A stretch of 64,000 nucleotides of DNA from Portunus trituberculatus (lineage: Eukaryota; Arthropoda; Malacostraca; Decapoda; Portunidae): positions 12,581,360 through 12,645,359 of the forward strand of contig NC_059303.1 in assembly GCF_017591435.1 (NCBI RefSeq). Direction: 5' to 3'. Positions 25,494 to 41,169 of the stretch are shown here, in pieces. A program made the translations under genes and the position numbers. The notes beneath the pieces were generated by a model that was not told the origin of the DNA, ran no database searches, and worked only from the letters and a program-made list of their open reading frames with translations. How positions within the stretch are numbered: the stretch's first letter is position 1; each line of letters begins with the position of its first letter.

Positions 25494-25562
25494 CCCTGCT
25501 GCGGGGCAGACAGAGGGTGAGGCGGTCGACGCCGCCACACTGGCCTACCACCTCCAGGTGGG
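25494..25562 (-). CDS. Candidate cysteine-containing exon upstream of the ZP-N exon
   Basis: A minus-strand acceptor (AAAAGTGTCAG) is followed by HLEVVGQCGGVDRLTLCLPR and a good donor (GG|GTAAGG). It ends in phase 1, exactly what the ZP-N exon at 23797 needs, so a direct join skipping the Pro/Ala block is consistent. Two cysteines precede the ZP-N cysteines. The assignment rests on phase and position only. Confidence 0.4.
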
Positions 25563-25805
25563 CTGACACTTTTAATGAACTGCACAACTGACCCATCGAT
25601 TTGTTTCCTTATTTTACTTCCTTTACTTTGAGATTGATTAAAATGTTTTCTCGAAGCAGTTTTGACAAAATGTGTTGAAACAAGATGACGCTCTCACGCA
25701 CTCACTCACTCTCTGACTCACTCACTCACTCACTCATTAACTCATTTATTCACTTCTTCCACCTACTCACTCATTCACTTATTCACTCACTGAGAGAGAC
25801 TGAGC

Positions 25806-25900
<95 letters not shown>

Positions 25901-27362
25901 AAACACAACCTCATAACATTTCATCACCCGAAAGTAGGAGAAGGAAACAAGCACACCAATACCTTCACGTGATAAGTCATTTCCTCCACATAGATCCAGT
26001 GAGGAGGAGCAAGGACGCGAAGACATGACGAGAGGAGGAGGGGGAGAAAGAAGACGGCTGGTGGAGGAACAGGAGGAGGAGGAGGTACGTGAAAATGTAC
26101 ATAAATTGTATACGTAACTATGCTTCATTGGGCTTCATGATTTGTGTATTATAGTCCTTGGCGAGTTTCTTTTGCATATGATGAAGATGATAATGTTGCC
26201 ATTTTTATTATGTTTATATGAACATTATAATAACACGATTGTTATAAATCTATTTTACAAAAGACATATTGTTTTCTGTTATATTTGAGAGAAAGAATAA
26301 CAATAAGCTAATTAATAGGAAATAAAGGCAGTAATAGTTTTAGAATTGTTTATATTTATGGGTATATATAGTATATACTGATATTGTAGTAATGATTACA
26401 CGACCTATAGAGTAATACATCATGTCAACTACGTGCTTCCTATCTCTTCTTCTAGTTATCATCCATTACTGATACCCCCTATTTCTCCCTATCTCTTCGT
26501 GCACCTCGCTTTTTTCCTGAATTCCCTTGTACAGACGCCAGCCCTTGATTCCTTCCTAACCCTGGTCATATAATTTCTCAGTAACAACACCTGGTAGTCC
26601 CACACCAGTGATAGACAGACTACTTGTTAATGCGCAGTAGGCTACCGTATGATGTACTACGACCCAGGGTTAATAGACCCTGCTACGACCGTGGGTATTG
26701 TTCCGCCCCCACGCGCCGCACTTAGTCGTCCCAACATAGCTTCGGGATAGACTCACGTTCCGCCTGGCAATCCGCTTGTCTTCTTTGTCTGACTGGTTAT
26801 CCTGTCCTGCACAGCCAATCTACCTCTACAGTCTACAGTCAGACTCCAGTTGTCTAGACTGTAATTCTACATCATCACGCTTGCTACAAGCCTCATTCTG
26901 CTCGCTACCGACTACAAGTCTCACTCTAGCCGCTGGCAACTTCTCAATCCTCCTCACGTCTACTCGCTACCAAGATTACCAGATGTTGCTACTGAGAAAT
27001 TATATGGGCGGAATTGGCAAGGAGTCAAGTGTTGGCGTCTGTATACATGCTCCTTGTCACCTCACACTTCTGTCAAATTACTCGCCTTCGCCCTTCTGGT
27101 GTGAGGCGCAGATTATCACAGGGTGCTCGGAATAGAGAGCGACAGATAACGAGTGCTGTGTGTGGTGACCGAGTGACCGCTTCCGACTTTTCGTCAGCAC
27201 TTCATGTAAATTACTTTCCTATAACATTAGGCTGTGACCTCTTTGTGTTGAGTGACAATGGTGTGTGTGTGTGTGTGTGTGTGTGTCCATTGATATTTGC
27301 ATGTGATGTGAATAGCAGATAAACACGGACTGCATGACACACCCATCTATCCATCCACCCAA

Positions 27363-27424
<62 letters not shown>

Positions 27425-27540
27425 TCTATTGTACATACCTTAAGTATCAGTTAAATATACAAAAGTAGCAATTTTTCCTGTGAATCTTTATTACATGATC
27501 AAGAAAAAGAAAGACCTATAGAAGTAATGATCATTTTCAG
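25563..27540. other. Repeat-rich region upstream of the ZP exons
   Basis: Holds a degenerate (ACTC)n stretch (about 25695-25790), an (AGT)n run (25806-25837) passing into (GA)n (to 25896), a GC-richer patch at about 26600-27240, and an inverted TG/CA pair (27261-27286 and 27365-27422). No exon with good borders was found. Confidence 0.45.
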
Positions 27541-27955
27541 TCCATACAGACAAATTCTTCTGTGTGTTTTGCCTAATGATAACGCCCACTCCTTGTTAAA
27601 GTACCAATAGAATCATGAAAACATCCTTAAATATCATTGTAACTTCGTGTTCTCTCTTAAGGATGATTTTCAAAGACCAGATAGAAGGTTGCACAGGTAC
27701 TCGTGTTTGATATGCTTAATTACGATGAACAAATCTTATAAAACAATCAGTTGAAACATGAAAACAACTTAAAACACCTTAATAACTTTTGAAGATAGAT
27801 AATATTTGTTAAAGTTTTTGTGAGTGTCTTCTCTAAAGGTGAAGAATTATATCAAACTATCAATAAAGTCATAAAAAAAAAAAAAACATCCTTAAACATC
27901 TTAGTATTCTCAACCAGAGACTGACAGAAGTGATTAGAATGAAACTCCGAAATGT
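27541..27955 (-). mobile_element. Fragments of MITE-like family 2
   Basis: GTTAAAGTACCAATAGAATC and ATGAAAACATCCTTAAATAT, with related strings near 27730-27780 and 27855-27905, are the reverse complement of the family 2 core. They look like two or three partial copies in series. Confidence 0.4.
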
Positions 27956-28197
27956 TTAAGAATAGAATCCCTGACTTGCCGATTGCGAGCGACGTCTTTT
28001 GGATTCCCGAAGGTGTGGGCGTAATTTTCTTGATGTCGACGTCCCGGAAGCCACGCCCATGCGATTGACGCCACCCAGGCCTTCAAATTCTGTTTCGTAT
28101 TCATCGTCTTCATTATCGTGATGGGATGAAAAAATCTCTTCCTCGTCGCCGATTTTTATCTCCGAGCTCTGAAAACAGTTAACAAATGTAGAGTAAA

Positions 28198-28260
<63 letters not shown>

Positions 28261-29053
28261 ATCTGTTTTATCATATTCGTGTTTTGACGGTTTTGAGGAG
28301 AATGGAAGATGGAAGATTGGAATAATGATAAATGTGTAGATAATGATAGGAGTAGGGGGAGGAGGAAGAGGAAGATGAGGAGAAAGAAGAGGATGTTAGG
28401 AATAGGAGTAAGAGGAACTAGGGATCAGAATAAGAGTAAATAGAAGTAAGAGAACGAAGAACACAAGGAGGAGGAGGAGGAGGAGGAGGAGGAGGAGGAG
28501 GAGAGGGGACAAGAAATGAATAGAAATAAAAGAATGATTAAAAGATAAGAGGAGACGAGGAGTAAGAGCAAGATATGAAAGAGAGGGAGGGAGAATGAGC
28601 AGGAGTAGCAGTAAGTAGAAGCAGATTAATTTCTACAGTACTAGGACGCGTTTTCGTACTCCTTCTGGTTACTATTTTAGCGATTTTACACACCTTCAGA
28701 AATATATGTTGGGATTAGAATAGTAAAGACTCTGGTCGTTAATCTTTTGACCTTCATAGATTCTTCCTAATGAAAAAAAAATCGTCTAATTATACCCAAA
28801 AAATCAAGGTAAAAACACGTCTGAGTATTGAAAGGGTTAAGGCATGAAGCTGAGGTATACTGACGGAGGCGACGTAGGTGGCGTTCCGTCGTGGTCGCGT
28901 GTAGCTGATGAAGGAGGAGGAGGAGGAGTTGGAGGAGGAGGTGTTGTCGCGGCCGTACACGGAGATCCTGATGGGTGAGGGGACGCGGGTGGCTCCACAC
29001 ACCCACACGACCACCACCACCCACGCCACCACCACATGCACGGCCGCTCTCAT
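27956..29053 (-). CDS. Candidate secreted protein, two exons (or the 5' exons of the ZP gene)
   Basis: Exon 1 (28865-29053) starts with a strong signal peptide (AAVHVVVAWVVVVVWVCGA), then a Ser/Asn-rich stretch and TRPRRNATYVAS, and ends at a GTCAGT donor. Exon 2 (27956-28168) follows a clear acceptor (TGTTTTCAG). It is open only in the matching phase 0 and encodes an acidic segment (DEEEIFSSHHDNEDDEYETE), then a basic one (RESKRRR), with TAA at 27956-27958. Joined, the product is 133 residues with two multibasic sites and no cysteine after the signal peptide, like a propeptide precursor. Alternatively, a weak donor (GCAA|GTCAGG) near 27970 would leave phase 1 and could join the exon at 25562, making these the N-terminus of the ZP protein. 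Confidence 0.5.
28201..28254. repeat. (TC)n microsatellite
   Basis: Pure TC in the intron of the candidate secreted-protein gene. A (GGA)n tract follows at about 28469-28502 and a purine-rich stretch at 28340-28610. Confidence 0.9.
28626..28840 (+). mobile_element. TTAA-bounded MITE, family 1
   Basis: Bounded by TTAA at both ends (28626-28629 and 28837-28840). The interior matches the family: CTTCAGAAATATATGTTGGG, GACTCTGGTCGTTAATCTTT and the end GAGTATTGAAAGGGTTAA. It ends 25 bases from exon 1 of the candidate secreted-protein gene, inside its intron. Confidence 0.7.
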
Positions 29054-29557
29054 CTGTCACAAGGGAAAACAGAAAATAAATCAATATAATATGAATCTGC
29101 GAATATCTGCCATTTTTATTTATTTATTTTCCTTAATACTACTAGATTATCATGTTCGCTTCACGTCGTCTCCTTTTTTTTCTTTTACTCGTCTTATATT
29201 TCTTTCCATTCATTTTCTTTATTCGTACCCGTTTCTATTTTTTTTTTCATTTTCATTCTCTTCTTTTTTCGTCGTAACATTTCGTCTTGTCTTTCCTTTC
29301 GTTCCCTGATCGTGTGCCTCATATGGTATACTCATTCTTTCTCTTGTTTTCCTCCTTTTCCTCCCCCTGTTTCTTCCTTGTTGGAGGAAGAGACGGAGGA
29401 AGACAGACATTAAATCATTATGCAGCTCTTTCCAACTTGAGGAAGAGGGGGAGGAGGAGGAGGAGGTCGAGGTGGAGGAAGAAGAAGAGGAAGAAGAGGA
29501 GGAGGGGAGTGAAGTGGTAATAGGGACGGTGTATGTGGTGGTAGTAACGATGTATAT

Positions 29558-29560
<3 letters not shown>

Positions 29561-29616
<56 letters not shown>
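29561..29616. repeat. (TG)n microsatellite
   Basis: Pure TG run. A (GGA)/(GAA)-rich tract precedes it at about 29440-29510. Confidence 0.95.
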
Positions 29617-29617
<1 letters not shown>

Positions 29618-29662
29618 ACGAGAAACTAAATACATGTAACAAGGAAGATACACTTTGTAATT

Positions 29663-29839
<177 letters not shown>

Positions 29840-30130
29840 TGTTCAAAGTCTAACACCACCACCACCACCACCACACCTACGCACTTCAAATATTTACCAA
29901 CTGTGTGAACTCAGGGAGGTGCGTGCGTCCTTCCTCCCAACCAAGGCCTTACTGGTCCTGGAACACTCCGCAACACTTCACATTCCTTGACAACTTCTGC
30001 TGATATTTTTAATGGTGTTTATGTGAGTAATATGTGCATCTGATCATTCTAGCATCGTATTATTTCCGTAACTCCTTTCTAGAGGTGTTTCAGTGGATGA
30101 TTTTGCTCGTAGCGTTTGCAGTTTATTATT

Positions 30131-30344
30131 TTGACCCCTTCGGTGCCATGACGCGTTTCCACATTCATTCTGCTTACTATTTGGGGATTTTACGCTGCTT
30201 CAGAAACTTATGTGGGGGATTAAAATAGTGAAGACTCTGGCCATTAATCTCCTGACCTCCATCGACTCTTACTAATGTCAATAAAATGGTTTAATCATAC
30301 TCAGAACTCAAGGTAAAAATGCATCCCAGTACTGAAGCGGTTAA
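30131..30344 (+). mobile_element. TTAA-type MITE, family 1
   Basis: Starts TTGACCCCTTCGGTGCCATG and ends CCCAGTACTGAAGCGGTTAA. It carries the shared interior (TTCTGCTTACTATTTGGGGA, GGGGGATTAAAATAGTGAAG). One TTAA has decayed to TTGA. Confidence 0.75.
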
Positions 30345-31214
30345 AAAGTAAGTCTATAAACGAAGGAATGATAGGCAGTGACGAGTTATTCTCCTTACTG
30401 TCTTACGTGTCTTTAGGTGGAGTTAATATTGCTTTATTTCAAAAAGCCTCGTAAGTGTCAAGTCTGTTGTTATTTATTTTCTTTGTGTTTGTTTATGATT
30501 CTTAGATGTTATAGTTATTCATTTACCCAGTTTAACTTTTCAGACATCTTTTGTACTGTTATAATGACAGAAAACGTATTCAGGTATATATGATTATTTA
30601 ACGTGTTGCTATAATGTCTGGAACGTTCCCCTGTTTTCACATTGTTCCCCAGCTTACGATTTGAACTGTTTCAGAAGAGGAGGTGTAAAAAAAACGCATC
30701 ATGATATAAATTCGCCTTTTTCTCACTTGGTTTTATTCTGTGCTTTTAAGGTTACATTTCAACGGCTTACAAAATCCGTGGCCACTCTATCGAAAATACA
30801 AAAATACACAAAAGAAAAAAGTGCTCGTGTTATTTCTAAAGCCAAACCTAATAATAAACAGTAATGTATATCTACTGTAATCCCCGACGACGTCCTTAAG
30901 GCACAGTTCCCAATTAGTGTACTGAAGGCAGCTACTATTTCCAAGACTCGAGTCACTGTTAGCACGGTACACCAGTCCAATGTTTAGTTTTCACCATGAA
31001 TGTTTTGAGTGACAACTTCAGGTGTAGTCATATGAGGTGAGGCGGGGAGGTCAAAGCGCCGTCTGGAGGGGTCACGGGAAGGCACAGCATGGGAGGTCAC
31101 CTAAGGAGGCCACTCTTAATGGTTGGCTGAAACGAGAAACTCGACGCCACACGGACGGAGGCACGCTGAGGCAGGTCCGGCGACGCATACAATTAGTGAC
31201 CTTCCCCTCGGCCT

Positions 31215-31220
<6 letters not shown>
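30345..31220. other. AT-rich intergenic sequence
   Basis: No gene is supported. Ends in a GC-richer patch at 31030-31210, next to a (TC)n run. Confidence 0.35.
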
Positions 31221-31270
<50 letters not shown>

Positions 31271-31408
31271 AAAGAAAAAGGTACTGCATAAGTGTAGGAA
31301 AACACAAAATGAAATATAGGAAAAGCATAGGAGAGTGTGGAAAGATATGTAATTAGGAGAAAGGAAAAGGATGAGTGTGTAAGATGCAAAGTGGTGGAAA
31401 ATTAAAAG

Positions 31409-31487
<79 letters not shown>
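31221..31487. repeat. (TC)n and (TG)n microsatellites
   Basis: TC at 31221-31265 and TG at 31411-31487, separated by purine-rich unique sequence. Confidence 0.95.
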
Positions 31488-31489
<2 letters not shown>

Positions 31490-31559
31490 GAAAATAAGAG
31501 AGGGAGAAAAAATAAATAAATAAATAAATGTGTTAAAAGACCCAGACCTACACGGCAAC

Positions 31560-32020
31560 CGCCTCGCTAGGATCCTCATAATGGTGATTGTGTGAAACTG
31601 ACTGTCAGTGAGTGGTGGCATGGAGGTACCGAGGTGCCTGTCCCTTGGACCTACCAGGTGGCACTGCATGCCGAGAGCCACGCGCCACCATCACCTTGGC
31701 AGTGTTGTCCTGTTGGCGCGCGGTTGCCTCTCTCAACTGTGCATCAATGGCCTCGAGGTGGCCAGTGATGAGTTTCGCGACGGCAGCCACGTGGCTAATA
31801 GGGCCCTAGTCTAGAGGGTCACGTGGCGGGAGGTGTGGTCCTGAGGGAGGGGCTGTGCCAGTGGCACGGTGAGGTAATCGAACTAAAGTTCGCGGATAAT
31901 CTCGCCTGTCGTCTGCCCAGTGGCACCGTCAGCTCCGTCATCACCAGGTTTGGCCTTCATGAGTGGCGCACCAGGTCGCGGGAACACTGCTGTGGGATTG
32001 CCTAGCTCCTGAATTTAGTA
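31560..32020. other. GC-rich island with open frames on both strands
   Basis: Markedly GC-richer than its surroundings. On the minus strand, an acceptor-like TAAATTCAG (about 32010) precedes a 41-codon frame ending in TAG (encoding GNPTAVFPRPGAP and GDDGADGATGQTTGEIIREL). A second minus frame (31605-31790) predicts a coiled-coil-like segment (LEAIDAQLREATARQQ). Neither is recognised. It may be a degraded mobile-element or host-gene fragment. Confidence 0.3.
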
Positions 32021-32025
32021 GGCTG

Positions 32026-32026
<1 letters not shown>

Positions 32027-32089
<63 letters not shown>
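32027..32089. repeat. (CA)n microsatellite
   Basis: Pure CA run. Confidence 0.95.
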
Positions 32090-32091
<2 letters not shown>

Positions 32092-32343
32092 AAGTGGGCA
32101 AGGTAGTGTCATCGTTTTTCAAATCAATGTAGTAATAGGTCAAAAGAGTAAGGTTGTTCATCTCCACTCCACCCTTCTCCTCCCATTCATAACTCCTCAG
32201 GCTTTCCTTTGCTCCATCACTGCTGCGTCATATGATCCCGTTGTTGCGGCGACATTGAATCAGTCAGTCAATCAATCCCTGACTTCCTCAATACCCCTTT
32301 CTTTTCTCTTTATCTCCAGCCTTTTCCCTTCCCGCCTTCCAGA

Positions 32344-33394
<1,051 letters not shown>

Positions 33395-33472
<78 letters not shown>
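33395..33472. repeat. (TG)n(CG)n microsatellite
   Basis: A TG run passes directly into a short alternating GC run (33463-33472). Both are alternating purine-pyrimidine and prone to Z-DNA. Confidence 0.95.
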
Positions 33473-33473
<1 letters not shown>

Positions 33474-34402
33474 TATGACCATCTCGCAAACGAAGTATTG
33501 TGCAAAACGAATAAACACATCACTAGTATACCGGGAGGAAATAAACAAGTAGCGGGACTCACGGTAAATGTCAGGCCGAGACAGGTGAATGGGCTGAGGT
33601 GCGGGTAGGACACGAGGATAAGGAGCCACAAGGTGATGCATAATGGACACGAGCCTAGTAACCCGTCACGCTGGTAGCTGGGCACGCAGGGACAGGGTAT
33701 ATGTGGAAAACGAGGACGCCAGGTCGGTAGAGAAGAGGTGGTATATGCATATGATAAACAGTAGCAGAGTAATCACGTTTCAGGATGGCGATAGTGAACG
33801 TGTACCTTGAGGACACAAGATAATTAGGGACAGACAGTGGCGGGAAGAAAGGGATAAAATGGACATTATCACCTCAGGACAAGACACGTGAAGAGTGGAG
33901 ACGTCCGTGCACTGGAACTAGGAGAACTAGATGGAACTGGACAGAGGTAGAATGAGGCGTAGTAGGTTTGTAGGCCATGACCCAATTAAGACATCTTTCA
34001 CATCTTTCCCGACTCTCCCTGCGCCCTCAATACCCAACCAGCCAACCAGCTAACCAAACAGCCAGCCAGCCACCGGTCTTGCCAGATTTCTTGAATACCC
34101 AGAGATGAGTGGCGTAATCAGATGCTCTTTTTTTGGCCTTCCCTCCCTTCCTCCTTCCCGCCCGCCTTCCTACCCACTTTCCTGCCTTCCTTCTCCTTCT
34201 CTCTTTCTCTCCAACTCTCCTCGTTTCTCTTCTTCTCTCCATTAGGGCGTCTGAGGAGCATGTACGCGCTATTACTGCCGTGTCTTCCACTTAGCGATGA
34301 GATGCAGGTGGTAGTGGATTGAGTACTTCCTGCCTTCGCTGTATTTGCTTATCGTCACCGTTTATGGAAGGGAAAGAAACCAAGGAGACGTGTGAGCAGG
34401 AG
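33473..34402. other. Unique sequence, no gene recognised
   Basis: Contains a degenerate (AACC/AGCC)n stretch near 34034-34076 and a pyrimidine-rich stretch at 34138-34245. Confidence 0.35.
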
Positions 34403-34907
<505 letters not shown>

Positions 34908-35019
34908 CCCTCTGTTCCACGTCAACATGCAGCTGTTCATCTCCTTTCTCTCTTTGTACTTAATTTTCTTGCATGACGGCAGGCAGACAAGCCATAATAA
35001 ATATCAATCCTAGGCCATG

Positions 35020-35106
<87 letters not shown>
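35020..35106. repeat. (CA)n at the 5' side of SINE family 1
   Basis: Pure CA directly abutting the SINE head. Confidence 0.95.
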
Positions 35107-35107
<1 letters not shown>

Positions 35108-35382
35108 GTGTAGTGTAGTGGTTAGCACGCTCGACTTACACTCGAGAGGGTCCGGGCTCGAATCCCGGAGGCTGCGAGGCAAATGGGCAAGCCTTTTAAT
35201 GTGTAGCTCCTGTTCACCTAGCAGTAAATAGGTACGGGATGTAACTCGAGGGTTGTGGCCTCGTTTTCCCGGTGTGTGGAGTGTGTTGTGGTCTCAGTCC
35301 TACCCGAAGATCGGTCTATGAGCTCTGAGCTCGCTCCGTAATGGGGAAGACTGGTTGGGTGACCAGTAGGCGACCGAGGTGA

Positions 35383-35385
<3 letters not shown>
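35107..35385 (+). mobile_element. tRNA-derived SINE, family 1 (copy 2)
   Basis: Head TGTAGTGTAGTGGTTAGCAC (box A), arm CTCGACTTACACTCGAG with TAC in the anticodon position, and box B GGCTCGAATCC. The body is shared with 11818-12087. The head closely resembles the true tRNA-Val(TAC) at 54029-54101. Confidence 0.88.

Positions 35386-35470
<85 letters not shown>
35386..35470. repeat. (CA)n at the 3' side of SINE family 1
   Basis: Pure CA directly after the SINE body, in the same orientation as the CA on its 5' side. Confidence 0.95.
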
Positions 35471-35471
<1 letters not shown>

Positions 35472-35844
35472 GCAGCAGTACTTTCATTAATTTCATCGTC
35501 GTTACATCTTCATCGTGTCATTTTTCCTTCTGTAAATCTTCTCTCTATCTTCGCGGCGTTCGGATTCTATCTAGTCTTTTATCTTGGTTCGTGTCGCGTC
35601 CCCACACCTCCTCCCGGCAGCAGGAGGAGGCGATGACGGCACGTTATGAGAAGCTGGCAGGAGGCGCGGCAGGTGACAGGTACGAGGCGAGAGGTAGAAG
35701 GATTAGGGATGGAAAATATGGAAGGAATTCGCTTGAGAGACAAAGTGATGAGGCAAAATGAATACAAACATGAAAGTAAAGGAGATAAATATATGATTAG
35801 ATTAATAAATAAAGAATAATTGGATATGGAGATAAAGTGGAGAG

Positions 35845-37931
<2,087 letters not shown>

Positions 37932-37977
<46 letters not shown>

Positions 37978-38335
37978 AGGGGCGAGGTTGTATAGTTTTA
38001 ATGTGAAGATGCTGTGCCTGTCACTTTTTCTCTGTCCATCCGTATAATGTTGAATGGCAGGAAGAAGAGGAGGAGGAGGAGGAGGAGGAGGAGGAGGAGG
38101 AGGAGGAGGAGGAGGAAGAGGAGGAGGAAAAGAAGGAGGAGGAAAATGAGGAGGAGGAGGAGGAGGAGGAGGAGGAGGAGGAGGAGGAGGAGGAGGAGGA
38201 GGAGGAGGAGGAGGAGGAGGAGGAGAAAGAAGAGAAGATGCTAGGAAATGAGGAACATAAAATAACATAAAGGAAAATAAAAAGAAAGGTCACATTTGTG
38301 TTTATTACGTTTACAAATCCAGAAAGCAAGATAGA

Positions 38336-38384
<49 letters not shown>

Positions 38385-38840
38385 CATCGAAGCAAATGAA
38401 GCTGTGTACTCGTGAAGAGCTTGAATGAGCAGTAATTGAGGTGCTTCATCACAAGGAGGGAGAGAATGAGCTAGTTTGTGATGAGGGATGAGGAGGAGGA
38501 GGAAAAAAAAAACGAAAAGAGAGAAGGAGAACTAGGAAGAGTAGGAAGAACAACTGAAGGAGAACGAAGAAAGAAAAGAAAGTGAAGGAGGAGAAGGAAG
38601 AGTAGCATGAAAAATAAAAAAAAGGAAGAAATATAGGGAATGAAGTGAATGAAAAAAAGAATGCTTTATTATGATGATGATAGTAATGAGGAGGAGGAGG
38701 AGGAGGAGGAGGATAATAAAAACAAGGCGGAGGGGGAGGAGGAGAATGAAAACGAGGAGGAGGAGGAGGAGGAGGAGGAGGAGGAGGAGGTGTAAGAGAA
38801 TAAATTAAAGAAGTATCTGTCCGGAATGTGGTATTCTTAG

Positions 38841-38908
<68 letters not shown>
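37932..38908. repeat. Purine microsatellite cluster
   Basis: GA (37932-37972), GGA with A interruptions (about 38066-38224), TG (38338-38380), GGA runs (about 38690-38712 and 38755-38790) and GA (38843-38908). The plus strand is almost pure purine over most of the block, apart from the TG run. Confidence 0.9.
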
Positions 38909-38911
<3 letters not shown>

Positions 38912-40113
38912 TGGAGACCCATGTGAGGCAGGTTGATAGTATATATTAGTTAAAGGCATGGGTGGACAGGTAACAGTTTCTTATTAGTGAGCCAAACAGG
39001 TTATTGTTAGACTATAAAGCATGACGGATTGCAGGGCGGTGAGGCTGCACATAACACAACACACTACAATATATCCTTCGTGACAGTAAAGCTAAAAATA
39101 ACAGCACAAGGGAGAAGTATTGCATTGATGTATGACACGAGACATTGCAGTTAATTTTACGTCATCACACTCAACAAAATGACATGAGGAACCTCTTGTT
39201 TGGAACACTGAAGCTGGAATTAATAGCGCAAAGAGAAGTATTGGATTGTTGGACCCTACTGTTGTCTTTATCAATACTCAATAATATGACTTAAGGAATC
39301 GTTCGTTGGTGCTTCATATTTTCAAAGTAGTAAGCGTTTGGAATAATCAAGTAAGCGTAAGTCATGAAGCTTTTCCTACCTTGTAATAAAAGTGACAATG
39401 ATGAAAGGAAAATATTGCATTAATGTCTAACGTTCTCGAGGAAGTAAGTGGTTGGAATGATCAAGTACAAATAGAGTTTTTCTTTTCTTTTCTTTTTTAT
39501 GATATACGTAATTAAACTAAACAAAATATCATAAATACAAATCACATATAAACGTCTAGTGTACTTAAGAATACAAATGTTTGGAATGATAAAAAAAAAA
39601 AGATACAAGTAGAATTCCTCTTACCAATGGAACTCAATATAATACTACAAGGAACCGTGCATTGATATTAAACTCTTCAAGGGAGTAACCGTTTAGAAAA
39701 ATCAAAGGTACAAGTAGTCCTTCCCTCTCTCTCTTTCACCCTTCCCTTGCATCCTTTACCGGTCTTGTTCCTTTCCCTCCTCGGCCTGTCCTGCCCCACG
39801 TGCCGGGTGTGGTGACCAGCCCACGCTAATGAGAGTGTTGTGCTGCCAGCGACCAGTAAATCATGGCAAGAAAGACGTAAGTGGCTGCAGCGGGCAGTCC
39901 ACGCACCAGCGGGATTAAGTTTCTCAGTCTTCATCGGGAGCGATAAGCTGAGTCGTAAATTTTGTCTGTGCTCTTGTGACTACACCTAGATCCGATACCA
40001 TGAGGAAGAATGTATTTAAGATTTCATTATATGCACACTGAAGTCACCTATATCGCCCATTTCTTGTTATTTTCTCCATTTTCTCACTTATCGTGCCCTA
40101 TGACTGCCTCTGC
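38909..40113. other. Unique AT-rich sequence
   Basis: Two diverged versions of a segment around 39130-39170 and 39250-39300 (short CATTGATG/GACATTGCA-like motifs) suggest old internal duplication. A GC-richer patch lies at 39740-39960. No gene is supported. Confidence 0.35.
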
Positions 40114-40323
40114 AACCCCCAGTACCATGACGTGTTTCCATATTCATTCTGCTTACAATATGGTGATTTTATACAACTTCAGAAACTCATGTCGGGGATT
40201 AAAATAGTGAAGACTGTGACCGTTAATCTTCTGACCACCATAGACCCTTCCTTATGTAGATGAAATGGTCTAATCGTAAACAAAACTCAAGGTAAAAATA
40301 TGTCCCAGTCCTGAAGCGGTTAA
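40114..40323 (+). mobile_element. TTAA-type MITE, family 1
   Basis: Starts near AACCCCCAGTACCATGACGT and ends CCCAGTCCTGAAGCGGTTAA, with the family interior present. The left TTAA is degraded. Confidence 0.75.
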
Positions 40324-40869
40324 CGTCTCTCATTGCGCAAAGAAATATATTGAAGATTTTCGTGTTGAATGTATTAGTCTCGTAAAGTCCGCTTTTTGCC
40401 AGCTTTTTCTTGCTTATGTTATGACGCTCCCCGTGCGACTACCGTTAATGTCATTGATTGTAAAGAGTGTAGTGCATTAAAGTTCTCATTTCAGGCGCAC
40501 CGAGTCTCCTAACGTTATTAATTTTTCTCCCTAACACTTTTAAAATAACACACTGTACGAGTGATATACCACACGCTCAGTTCCTCGCGTGTCAATCGGG
40601 TATATTCATCTCGGCATAAATCACCCGCCCCGCCCAGCCCGGGACACACAAAGGCGAAAGTCAGGCCCCTTTCCCTCGGCGACTCACCCCTTTGGAAGAA
40701 TGAGACTTATCCGTAGTTAAATGAGGATAAATTTCTACAGTATCCTTGTGGCATCATTGGTCATTACTTCTCACTCTCCCTCACATTGCCTCTCACTCTG
40801 ACCTCTCACTTTCATGATCTCCCACTCTTTGTAAGGATATAAGAGACTGTACTTTGAATCTGGGTATTG

Positions 40870-41083
40870 TTAACCCCTTCAGTACTGGGACGCACTTTTA
40901 CTATAAGTTTTGGGTATGATGAAACAATTTTATTTACATCAGGAAGGGTCTATTGAGGTAAAAAGAATAATGGCTAAAGCCTTCACTATTTTAATCCCCC
41001 ATATAAGTTTCTGAAGCTGTATAAAAACGTCACTTAGTAACCAGATTAAATATGAAAACGTTTCTTGGTGCTGAAGGGGTTAA
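40870..41083 (-). mobile_element. TTAA-bounded MITE, family 1 (reverse)
   Basis: TTAACCCCTTCAGTACTGGG at the left and GTGCTGAAGGGGTTAA at the right: intact TTAA on both sides and matching terminal inverted repeats. Confidence 0.82.
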
Positions 41084-41169
41084 GGAAGTTAGAACGGACG
41101 AAAGGAAGGCGAGAAATGAAACAAAGACAAGGATCTCACGGAATCACTGTACTTTGAATTTGAGTATTG

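Noticed and set aside
26776..27322. Open frames of 100-119 codons as a gene or a solo LTR
   Set aside because: No ATG-supported product with domains, no TG...CA ends with target duplication, and no splice borders.
30034..30228. Small conserved protein family (HIHSAYY...) seen at 30 kb, 40 kb and 53 kb
   Set aside because: These frames are the same segment of MITE family 1 in several copies, not genes.
35107..35180. A functional tRNA-Val gene
   Set aside because: Box A and box B are present but the acceptor stem does not close and a SINE body follows; a second copy shares the body.
39677..39934. 85-codon minus-strand ORF
   Set aside because: Mixed-composition frame with no domain, signal or splice context; most likely chance in a GC-richer patch.
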